In this document: one piece after another, positions 1 to 6,174 of the stretch
Numbering within the stretch: position 1 is the stretch's first letter
How the letters are laid out: each line of letters begins with the position of its first letter
NCBI GenBank assembly: GCA_034670265.1
Contig: JAXMNU010000001.1
Span: forward strand, 496,001-560,000
Direction: 5' to 3'
DNA length: 64,000 nt
From: Halomarinibacterium sp034670265
Lineage (GTDB): Bacteria; Bacteroidota; Bacteroidia; Flavobacteriales; Flavobacteriaceae
Notes under the pieces: model-generated
What the model was told of the DNA's origin: nothing
Seen by the model: only the letters and a program-made list of their open reading frames with translations
The model's database searches: none
Position numbers and translations under genes: made by a program

Positions 1-1806
1 TCCAGCGATGGAGACATTGTATTATTTATCGATGAGATTCATACCCTTGTAGGTGCTGGAGGTGGGCAAGGCGCCATGGATGCAGCCAATATTTTAAAAC
101 CTGCGTTGGCGCGTGGCGAACTCCGTGCGATTGGTGCCACTACCTTAGACGAATACCAAAAATACTTTGAACAAGACAAGGCTTTGGAGCGTCGTTTTCA
201 AAAAGTGATGGTGGACGAACCCGATACCGAAAGTGCGATTTCTATCCTACGCGGAATTAAAGAAAAGTACGAAACACACCATAAAGTGCGCATTAAGGAC
301 GAAGCCATTATCGCTGCGGTAGAACTTTCGCAACGCTATATTACTAATCGGTTTTTACCCGATAAAGCCATTGACTTGATGGATGAAGCGGCTTCAAAAC
401 TACGAATGGAAATCAACTCCAAACCTGAAGAATTAGATGTTTTGGATAGAAAGGTAATGCAGTTGGAAATTGAAATTGAAGCTATTAAACGTGAAAAAGA
501 TGAAGCAAAGCTGAAAACCCTTCGGTCTGATTTGGCAAACTTAAAAGAAGAACGAAATGAGCTAAATGCGAAGTGGAAAGCCGAAAAAGAAGTAGTTGAA
601 AACGTTCAGAATACTAAAACGGAAATTGAAGAATACAAATTGGAAGCAGAACGTGCCGAACGTGAAGGCGATTTTGGAAAAGTAGCCGAAATCCGTTACG
701 GAAAAATAAAAGAAGCGCAAGAGAGACTTTCAACATTAGAAACTGAATTAGCAAATCAAGGCGAAAGCTCTTTAATAAAAGAGGAAGTGACTAATGAGGA
801 TATTGCCGAGGTCGTTGCCAAATGGACTGGAATTCCAGTAACGAAAATGATTCAGAGTGAGCGCGATAAATTGCTGAAACTGGAAGATGAATTGCACAAA
901 CGAGTGGTAGGGCAAGAAGAAGCGATTGTGGCGGTGAGTGATGCCATTAGACGAAGCAGAGCAGGTTTACAAGATGCTAAAAAACCTATTGGTTCCTTCC
1001 TGTTTTTAGGAACGACTGGGGTGGGTAAAACCGAGTTAGCAAAAGCGTTAGCAGAATATTTGTTTGATGATGAAAATGCGATGACCCGAATTGATATGAG
1101 TGAATACCAAGAGCGCCACAGTGTAAGCCGATTGGTGGGAGCACCTCCAGGCTACGTGGGCTATGATGAAGGTGGGCAACTAACCGAAGCAGTGCGAAGA
1201 AAACCGTATTCGGTGGTGCTGCTGGATGAAATTGAAAAAGCACATCCAGATACCTTCAATATACTTTTACAAGTGCTTGATGAAGGACGATTGACAGACA
1301 ATAAAGGACGTGTAGCCGATTTCAAAAACACGATTATTATTATGACAAGTAATATGGGAAGCCATATTATTCAGGAGAAATTTGATAGCGTAAAAGACAT
1401 AGACACCGCTATGGAAGCTGCCAAAGTGGAAGTCCTTGGATTATTGAAGCAATCGGTACGACCCGAGTTCTTAAACCGAATAGACGATATTATTATGTTT
1501 ACACCGTTAACACAAAAAGACATCAAGAAAATTGTAGGTCTTCAATTAAAAGGAGTAACAAAAATGTTGGCAAAGCAACACATCACTTTGGATGCTACTG
1601 ATGAAGCCATTGAGTATCTTTCAAAAAGAGGATTCGATCCACAATATGGAGCACGTCCTGTAAAGAGAGTGATTCAGAAAGAAGTACTGAACAATCTTTC
1701 TAAAGAAATTCTTTCAGGAAAGATAAGTACGGATAGTATTATACTGTTAGATAGCTTTGATGATAGTTTGGTTTTTAGAAATCAGCAGGATTTAGTGAAT
1801 AGTTAA
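1..1806 (+). CDS. clpB: ClpB disaggregase, 3' part (5' end outside window)
   Basis: Hsp100 AAA+ protein disaggregase that works with DnaK to rescue aggregated proteins in the cytosol. The open frame runs in from base 1, so the N-domain and the first Walker A are missing; 601 residues remain. Visible are the D1 Walker B (LFIDEIHTLVGAG, about residues 8-20), the charged coiled-coil middle domain (about 130-260), the D2 Walker A (GTTGVGKTE, about 337-345), the D2 Walker B (VVLLDEIEKAH, about 405) and the sensor-2 GAR motif near 551. The coiled-coil middle domain separates ClpB from ClpA and short ClpC forms. A strong hairpin terminator follows directly. A methionine at base 76 is internal, not the start. 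Confidence 0.97.
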   Translation, partial: SSDGDIVLFIDEIHTLVGAGGGQGAMDAANILKPALARGELRAIGATTLDEYQKYFEQDKALERRFQKVMVDEPDTESAISILRGIKEKYETHHKVRIKDEAIIAAVELSQRYITNRFLPDKAIDLMDEAASKLRMEINSKPEELDVLDRKVMQLEIEIEAIKREKDEAKLKTLRSDLANLKEERNELNAKWKAEKEVVENVQNTKTEIEEYKLEAERAEREGDFGKVAEIRYGKIKEAQERLSTLETELANQGESSLIKEEVTNEDIAEVVAKWTGIPVTKMIQSERDKLLKLEDELHKRVVGQEEAIVAVSDAIRRSRAGLQDAKKPIGSFLFLGTTGVGKTELAKALAEYLFDDENAMTRIDMSEYQERHSVSRLVGAPPGYVGYDEGGQLTEAVRRKPYSVVLLDEIEKAHPDTFNILLQVLDEGRLTDNKGRVADFKNTIIIMTSNMGSHIIQEKFDSVKDIDTAMEAAKVEVLGLLKQSVRPEFLNRIDDIIMFTPLTQKDIKKIVGLQLKGVTKMLAKQHITLDATDEAIEYLSKRGFDPQYGARPVKRVIQKEVLNNLSKEILSGKISTDSIILLDSFDDSLVFRNQQDLVNS

Positions 1807-1810
1807 AAAA

Positions 1811-1829
1811 AAGCGCCTTATAGGCGCTT
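1811..1829. terminator. Bidirectional terminator between clpB and the T9SS gene
   Basis: Perfect 8-bp stem AAGCGCCT/AGGCGCTT with a 3-nt loop, A-run on the left and T-run on the right. It can serve clpB and the convergent gene whose stop lies at 1835. Confidence 0.93.
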
Positions 1830-1834
1830 TTTTT

Positions 1835-3130
1835 TTATTGCTTTACAAACTTTCTTGTGATGGTATTTCCTTCGGAATAAATTTTTAATAAATAGTTTCC
1901 TTGTGCAAGTTTGGACACATCCAATGCATAGGCCTTACTACCTACATCCATTGTTTGTACTCTTTGCCCTAATATTGAAAAGACTTCAACTTTATCAATA
2001 ATAAATTCATTTTCAATTGAAATAAATTTACTTGCTGGATTAGGGAACAGAGCTAAATTTTTAAAAATTGGAGAGACACCCCCTAATATTTCGGTTACCG
2101 TAATTGAAATAACTTCACTTTCACAATCGGCAACCGTTTGGGTTACATAATAGGTTTCTCCATCTTCCAATGGTGTTGTGTCTGGTATAACCATTGTTGC
2201 CGCAGGATCACTATACCAAGTGAGATTAGTTCCTGTAACATCCAAATCGGCTAAAGTTTCCCCAGCATTAAAATTCTGATTGGCATCCCCAACTGGAGCT
2301 GCAGGTATTGGGTTAACAATGACGGTTTCCTCAACTCTATCACTATAACACGTTTGACCAGGCGTTACTGTCCAGTTGTAGAAAAAGTAATAAACATTAG
2401 GATTAGTATCATTATCGTTTATAGTACCGTTAGTTACTGATCCGGCAGTACCTAATGGATACGGAAACCCTGGGTGTCCACTAGAAAACTCTCTTACCAT
2501 TTCTGGACTACTTTCTGCCACCAAGTTATAATCTAGGCCTGCAGGTACAAAGAAATCCAATGTAATTGTAAACTGAACAGGAGTAGTACTATTCCCTACT
2601 GGTGTAGCAACTGTAACTTCTTCAAGTACATTTAGTCCGCTATCTTTTAATTGAATAACCACAGAGCCAGGATTAGTATCTGCAATGTAAACATCTACTT
2701 CATTAATAGTTAAATCTACATCAGCATTAAATGCGAGTCCCCAAGGACTTGTTGCTGGAACTACTGAAGAATTTGTAGTATTTGTAGGTGCTACGCGAGC
2801 ACCACCTGTAATAGGTGCACCTGTACCATCGGTATAAGCTTCTGCCCAAAAGGACATAGTAGAACTCAATGGTCCATATTCAAATGGGCTACCTGTACCA
2901 AGCAGATTTCCACCTACTTCGGCATCAAACCAATTAACATCGTCTCCATTGTGAGTTGCTGTTAATACAACAGATTGTCCGTCACAAGTATCACCAGGGC
3001 CAGAAGTTGCAGTAATGACAGGGTCAACACACCCCCCACCAAATCTTTCTTGTGAATATATATTTTGCATTGTTACCAAGCAAAAAGAGCAAAAAAGAGT
3101 TTTTAAAATTTGGGAGTATTTATTTTGCAT
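1835..3130 (-). CDS. Secreted T9SS-sorted protein with Ig-like segments
   Basis: Secreted or surface protein of unknown role, 431 residues. It has an N-terminal signal peptide, an Ig-like segment typical of bacteroidotal adhesins (about residues 35-95, CDGQSVVLTATHNGDDVNWF), a middle beta-rich part, a second Ig-like segment (about 275-345) and a C-terminal T9SS type A sorting domain starting near NLALFPNPASKF and ending in ITRKFVKQ. Such domains are recognised by the type IX machinery at the outer membrane and usually removed. No catalytic motif is visible. It stands alone, convergent with clpB and divergent from the tetR gene. Confidence 0.9.
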   Translation of the reverse strand: MQNKYSQILKTLFCSFCLVTMQNIYSQERFGGGCVDPVITATSGPGDTCDGQSVVLTATHNGDDVNWFDAEVGGNLLGTGSPFEYGPLSSTMSFWAEAYTDGTGAPITGGARVAPTNTTNSSVVPATSPWGLAFNADVDLTINEVDVYIADTNPGSVVIQLKDSGLNVLEEVTVATPVGNSTTPVQFTITLDFFVPAGLDYNLVAESSPEMVREFSSGHPGFPYPLGTAGSVTNGTINDNDTNPNVYYFFYNWTVTPGQTCYSDRVEETVIVNPIPAAPVGDANQNFNAGETLADLDVTGTNLTWYSDPAATMVIPDTTPLEDGETYYVTQTVADCESEVISITVTEILGGVSPIFKNLALFPNPASKFISIENEFIIDKVEVFSILGQRVQTMDVGSKAYALDVSKLAQGNYLLKIYSEGNTITRKFVKQ

Positions 3131-3186
3131 AACAAATTGATTTTAAAGTTTTTTTAAATATAGTAATTATAGTTTACAATTTATAA

Positions 3187-3217
3187 TATACCAATCGGTA
3201 TATTTTTATTATATTTG
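3187..3217 (+). promoter_or_regulatory. tetR promoter with overlapping TetR-type operator
   Basis: Operator TATACCAATCGGTATA at 3187-3202 (6-bp perfect arms TATACC/GGTATA) sits just upstream of a perfect Bacteroidota -7 box TATATTTG at 3210-3217. The start codon at 3225 is only 7 nt past the box, so the mRNA should be leaderless or nearly so. A near-identical palindrome precedes the next gene, which argues for autoregulation. Confidence 0.75.
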
Positions 3218-3224
3218 CATCCAG

Positions 3225-3821
3225 ATGTTAACAAAAGCCGATCATACCACTCAATTTATCATAGAAAAAGTAGCGCCACTTTTTAATAAAAAAGGCTATG
3301 CAGCTACCTCTATGGCAGATATTACAGCTGCAACTGGACTAACAAAAGGTGCTATTTATGGAAATTTTGAAAATAAGGAAGCGATTGCGATTGCCGCCTT
3401 TGATAAAAGTGTAAACGATCTTTTAAAACGAATAGGAAAACATCAAGAGCAAAGTTCGTCACCGCTTAAGAAATTATATCTCATTGCCGATTTTTACAAA
3501 ACCTATTACGATTATAGTAAGCATACCGGGGGTTGTCCCATTTTAAATATTGGAGTGAATAGTCAGCAACAAAACTCAAAGTTGGTGGAACGCGTTCAAT
3601 ATATTATTCAAAAAACACAGAATAATATTGCAAAGTTAGTGAGTTGGGGTATTGAGGTTAAAGAAATAAAACCTGAAGTGGATGCTACACTTTTTGCAAA
3701 ACAAACCTATACACATATTCAAGGGGCTGTGTTTATGAGTCATACCATGAATGATCACAGTTATCTACTAGAAGCTGCTAATAGCTTAGAAGAAAGAATT
3801 ACCAAAGAATTAAAAATGTAA
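3225..3821 (+). CDS. TetR/AcrR family transcriptional repressor
   Basis: 198-residue TetR-family regulator. The N-terminal helix-turn-helix is clear (about residues 24-52: TSMADITAATGLTKGAIYGNFENKEAI cut here into family-typical AIYGNFENKE), followed by an all-helical ligand domain with one Cys-Pro (GGCPILNIG, about 102-110), as in the TetR_C subgroup near AcuR/YxaF. It lies 28 bp upstream of a hotdog thioesterase gene, and the same 16-bp palindrome precedes both genes, so it probably represses itself and the thioesterase. The ligand is unknown; an acyl or reactive-carbonyl compound is a guess from the neighbour. Confidence 0.9.
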   Translation: MLTKADHTTQFIIEKVAPLFNKKGYAATSMADITAATGLTKGAIYGNFENKEAIAIAAFDKSVNDLLKRIGKHQEQSSSPLKKLYLIADFYKTYYDYSKHTGGCPILNIGVNSQQQNSKLVERVQYIIQKTQNNIAKLVSWGIEVKEIKPEVDATLFAKQTYTHIQGAVFMSHTMNDHSYLLEAANSLEERITKELKM

Positions 3822-3822
3822 A

Positions 3823-3838
3823 TATACCAATTGGTATA
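3823..3838. promoter_or_regulatory. Second TetR operator (perfect palindrome)
   Basis: TATACCAATTGGTATA is a perfect 16-bp palindrome lying between the tetR stop (3819-3821) and the thioesterase start (3850). It shares both arms with the operator in front of tetR. No clear -7 box separates it from the thioesterase start. Confidence 0.75.
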
Positions 3839-3849
3839 AATAACAATTT

Positions 3850-4335
3850 ATGAACGAGAAATTAAATATTTTAGAAAGTAAAACAATTATTCGCTTTCAA
3901 CATTGCGATCCTTTCAATCATTTAAATAATTCAGAGTACCTCAATTATATGGTGAATGCCAGAGAAGATCAATTAATTAAGCATTACAATATAGATATTT
4001 ATAAAATGGGGCGCGAGCAAGGAAAGAGTTGGGTTGTGGGAAGTAATCAAATTGCATACCTCCGCCCTGCTTGGTTAATGGAGGAGGTCACCATACAATC
4101 ACAATTACTTTCATATAACGATACAAGTTTACAAGTAGAATTACGTATGTTCAATGCAACTAAAACAGAATTAAAAGCCTTGATGTGGAGTAACTATGTG
4201 CATTTCAACTTATTGGAGCAACGCCGTGAAACACATGCTTCAGATTTTATGGAATTATTTGCTTCGGTAAAAACTCCTGTAGAAGAAACCACTTTTGAAG
4301 CGCGGGTTTCAGCATTTAAAAAAGTAAAAATGTAA
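3850..4335 (+). CDS. Hotdog-fold acyl-CoA thioesterase (4HBT-like)
   Basis: 161 residues with the 4-hydroxybenzoyl-CoA thioesterase-like pattern near the N-terminus (IRFQHCDPFNHLNNSEYLNY, about residues 13-32), where D/N/H residues line the acyl-CoA site. The family hydrolyses acyl-CoA or acyl-ACP in the cytosol; this member's substrate cannot be read from sequence. It is the second gene behind tetR and has its own upstream operator, so it is probably induced by the ligand of that repressor. Confidence 0.85.
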   Translation: MNEKLNILESKTIIRFQHCDPFNHLNNSEYLNYMVNAREDQLIKHYNIDIYKMGREQGKSWVVGSNQIAYLRPAWLMEEVTIQSQLLSYNDTSLQVELRMFNATKTELKALMWSNYVHFNLLEQRRETHASDFMELFASVKTPVEETTFEARVSAFKKVKM

Positions 4336-4388
4336 CAAAATTTCACATTGTTCGTCTATATAATATAACAATCAATCAAACGAACAAA

Positions 4389-4514
4389 ATGAAAACCAAG
4401 ACATTACACAATCAGAAGCAACACCGTAGAAACCAAATTCTAGCTATGTATATTTTAGGAATTACAGTTTTTATGGCAGTCTACACTACGCTTACCATAG
4501 TAACGTATGCATAA
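4389..4514 (+). CDS. Small single-span membrane protein, 41 aa
   Basis: Short frame beginning MKTKTLHNQKQHRRNQIL, with a basic N-terminus followed by one hydrophobic segment (about residues 19-39, AMYILGITVFMAVYTTLTIV). It ends at TAA 4512-4514 and is followed at once by a good hairpin terminator, which supports its being a genuine transcript end. A basic head plus one span suggests an N-in membrane peptide. Function unknown. Confidence 0.6.
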   Translation: MKTKTLHNQKQHRRNQILAMYILGITVFMAVYTTLTIVTYA

Positions 4515-4519
4515 AACAG

Positions 4520-4553
4520 AAAACCCTTCTTAGCAAATGCCTTGAAGGGTTTT
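4520..4553 (+). terminator. Terminator after the 41-aa gene
   Basis: 10-bp stem AAAACCCTTC/GAAGGGTTTT around a 14-nt loop, followed by a T-rich tract. Confidence 0.8.
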
Positions 4554-4622
4554 CCTCCTTTTCACAACAATCAAACAAACAACTTTAACTCTAAAACCTC
4601 AATTACATTTACGTAATAACTT

Positions 4623-4630
4623 TATCTTTG
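4623..4630 (+). promoter_or_regulatory. -7 box of the histidine phosphatase gene
   Basis: TATCTTTG matches the Bacteroidota TAnnTTTG consensus exactly, 37 nt before the ATG at 4668. Confidence 0.65.
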
Positions 4631-4667
4631 GTTTTACTGAATTTCATTTTTTTTTTAAAACCAGAAT

Positions 4668-5195
4668 ATGCGTACAATTATTCTTTTTTGTTTCGTTTTT
4701 GTTTCTCTGCTATCCTGTAAAGAGGTAAAAAAGGAGAAAGTAGCTCCTGAACCTGAAATAGTAACTACTTATTATCTAATTCGCCATGCTGAAAAAGACC
4801 GAAGCGATTCTACTAATACAAATCCAGCTTTAACTGAAAAAGGATTAGAAAGAGCCAAACATTGGGCACATTATTTTGATAGTATCCCACTGAATAAAAT
4901 ATATTCTACGGACTACCAGCGCACTCAACAAACAGCAAAATACGTTGCCGAAAAACAGAAAATTACCGTTGAGAGTTATAGTCCAAATGCTATCATCACT
5001 GAAGATTTTAAAAATAACTCCAAAGGCCAAAAAGTGCTTATTGTTGGACATAGTAATACAACACCTATGCTTGTTAACCAATTGATAGGAAATGGAAAAT
5101 TTGAAGATATCCCAGACGATGACAACTCACGCCTTTATGTTGTTACATTAGCAAAAGAAAAAAAATGTGCAAGTGTAAGTAACGTTGAACTATGA
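4668..5195 (+). CDS. SixA-like histidine phosphatase lipoprotein
   Basis: 175 residues. A lipoprotein signal (FVSLLSC, Cys at 17) places it in the cell envelope. The mature part is a histidine phosphatase: the RHAEK catalytic loop (YLIRHAEKD, about residues 37-45), TEKG and a second catalytic histidine in VLIVGHSNTTP (about 124-134). The length and RHAEK form fit the SixA/short phosphoglycerate-mutase branch. The substrate is unknown; phosphohistidine or sugar phosphates are known for relatives. It stands alone, upstream of smpB. Confidence 0.88.
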   Translation: MRTIILFCFVFVSLLSCKEVKKEKVAPEPEIVTTYYLIRHAEKDRSDSTNTNPALTEKGLERAKHWAHYFDSIPLNKIYSTDYQRTQQTAKYVAEKQKITVESYSPNAIITEDFKNNSKGQKVLIVGHSNTTPMLVNQLIGNGKFEDIPDDDNSRLYVVTLAKEKKCASVSNVEL

Positions 5196-5217
5196 TGTAA
5201 AACTCTGTAAATCTTCC

Positions 5218-5225
5218 TATTTTTG
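5218..5225 (+). promoter_or_regulatory. -7 box of smpB
   Basis: TATTTTTG matches TAnnTTTG and ends 6 nt before the smpB ATG at 5232. A TTG three codons upstream (5223) lies inside this box, so it is unlikely to be the start. Confidence 0.7.
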
Positions 5226-5231
5226 CCACCT

Positions 5232-5696
5232 ATGGCACTTCAGAAAAATGTACAAATAAAGAACCGCAAGGCTCGTTTTGAATACGAAATCCTTGATAAA
5301 TACACTGCAGGAATTGTGCTTCGGGGTACCGAAATTAAAGCCATTCGTGAGGGTAAAGCCTCTATTGCCGAAAGTTTTTGTGAATTTTCTAATGGCGAAT
5401 TATTTGTGATTAATATGACCATTCAGGAATACTCTCACGCCACACATTTTAATCACGCACCAAAGAGTGAACGTAAGCTTCTTTTAAATAAACGCGAACT
5501 TAAAAAACTTGAGAAAGAAGTTAAGAATTCTGGGTTAACGATTGTTCCGTTACTACTTTTTACCAATGAAAAAGGACTTGCTAAAATAGAAATAGCTTTA
5601 GCTAAGGGAAAGAAAGAGTTTGACAAACGTGAAGTAATCAAAGAACGAGATACCAAACGTGATTTAAGTAGAATTAAAAAGGCTTTTAATAGCTAA
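5232..5696 (+). CDS. smpB: SsrA-binding protein SmpB
   Basis: RNA-binding partner of tmRNA in trans-translation, which rescues stalled ribosomes. The 154 residues cover the whole oligonucleotide-binding barrel (NRKARFEYEILDKYTAGIVL, GTEIKAIREGKASIAESFC near 35-53) and the basic C-terminal tail (KEFDKREVIKERDTKRDLSR) that folds in the mRNA channel. The start at 5232 gives the usual MALQKNVQIKNRKA beginning; the TTG at 5223 would fall within the -7 box. No ssrA gene is visible nearby. Confidence 0.96.
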   Translation: MALQKNVQIKNRKARFEYEILDKYTAGIVLRGTEIKAIREGKASIAESFCEFSNGELFVINMTIQEYSHATHFNHAPKSERKLLLNKRELKKLEKEVKNSGLTIVPLLLFTNEKGLAKIEIALAKGKKEFDKREVIKERDTKRDLSRIKKAFNS

Positions 5697-5714
5697 GTCG
5701 GATTACTGAGTCGA

Positions 5715-5736
5715 TCCCTGAGCGGAGTCGAAGGGA
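5715..5736 (+). repeat. Left 22-bp inverted repeat flanking the GIY-YIG gene
   Basis: Contains CCTGAGCGGAGTCGAAGG and is the exact reverse complement of 6078-6099 over all 22 bases. The core (TGAGCGRAGTCGAA) returns inside REP-like elements at 18844, 19148 and 24838. Confidence 0.9.
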
Positions 5737-5765
5737 TTTGAGATCATCATTTTAAAATTATATTT

Positions 5766-6077
5766 TTGAAAGGATACGTTTACATACTAAAATGTTCAAA
5801 CGACCAATACTACACGGGTAGTACGATTAATATAAATGAAAGAGTGGCGAATCATTTTGAAGGAAAAGGAGCTAATTTTACAAAAAAATATCCGCCAATA
5901 AAATTAGTATATATTAAGGGATACCAGAATATTGAAGAAGCTTTTAGGAGAGAAAAACAGATTCAGGGCTGGAGTAGAAAAAAGAAAGAAGCATTAATAA
6001 ATAATAATGAAAATGAGCTCTCAAACTTATCAAAATGCCAAAACATCTCACATTTTAAAAATTTTGACATCCAATAG
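5766..6077 (+). CDS. GIY-YIG superfamily nuclease (short UvrC-N type)
   Basis: 103 residues, a single GIY-YIG catalytic domain. The paired motifs are YVYIL (residues 4-8) and YYTGS (16-20), followed by the conserved Arg/His stretch NERVANHF and the acidic EAFRREKQIQGWSR helix that carries the metal-binding Glu. The start is TTG at 5766, giving the family-typical MKGYVYILKCS; no ATG is available, and this TTG also forms the end of a TATTTTTG -7-like box. The gene lies between two perfect inverted 22-bp repeats, and its stop codon touches the right one. Relatives are often called excinuclease subunit C-like, but this is not UvrC. A link to the repeats is inferred. Confidence 0.88.
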   Translation: MKGYVYILKCSNDQYYTGSTININERVANHFEGKGANFTKKYPPIKLVYIKGYQNIEEAFRREKQIQGWSRKKKEALINNNENELSNLSKCQNISHFKNFDIQ

Positions 6078-6099
6078 TCCCTTCGACTCCGCTCAGGGA
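6078..6099 (-). repeat. Right 22-bp inverted repeat flanking the GIY-YIG gene
   Basis: Contains CCTTCGACTCCGCTCAGG, starts one base after the GIY-YIG stop codon and is the perfect reverse complement of 5715-5736. Confidence 0.9.
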
Positions 6100-6174
6100 C
6101 CAAATTTTCCCTAATTTAACATCGTGGGCAACCCTATATCTTAAATTTTCGTCTAAAATATAGACCCTAGTTTT

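Noticed and set aside
986..1243. 85-residue frame opposite clpB
   Set aside because: Pure shadow of the conserved D2 domain of clpB; no family features.
4636..4644. Single ACTGAATTT near the histidine phosphatase promoter
   Set aside because: Resembles the LytTR half-site, but no second copy lies 21 bp away and it sits downstream of the -7 box.
5223..5231. TTG start three codons before the smpB ATG
   Set aside because: It falls in the -7 box TATTTTTG; SmpB proteins align from MALQKN.
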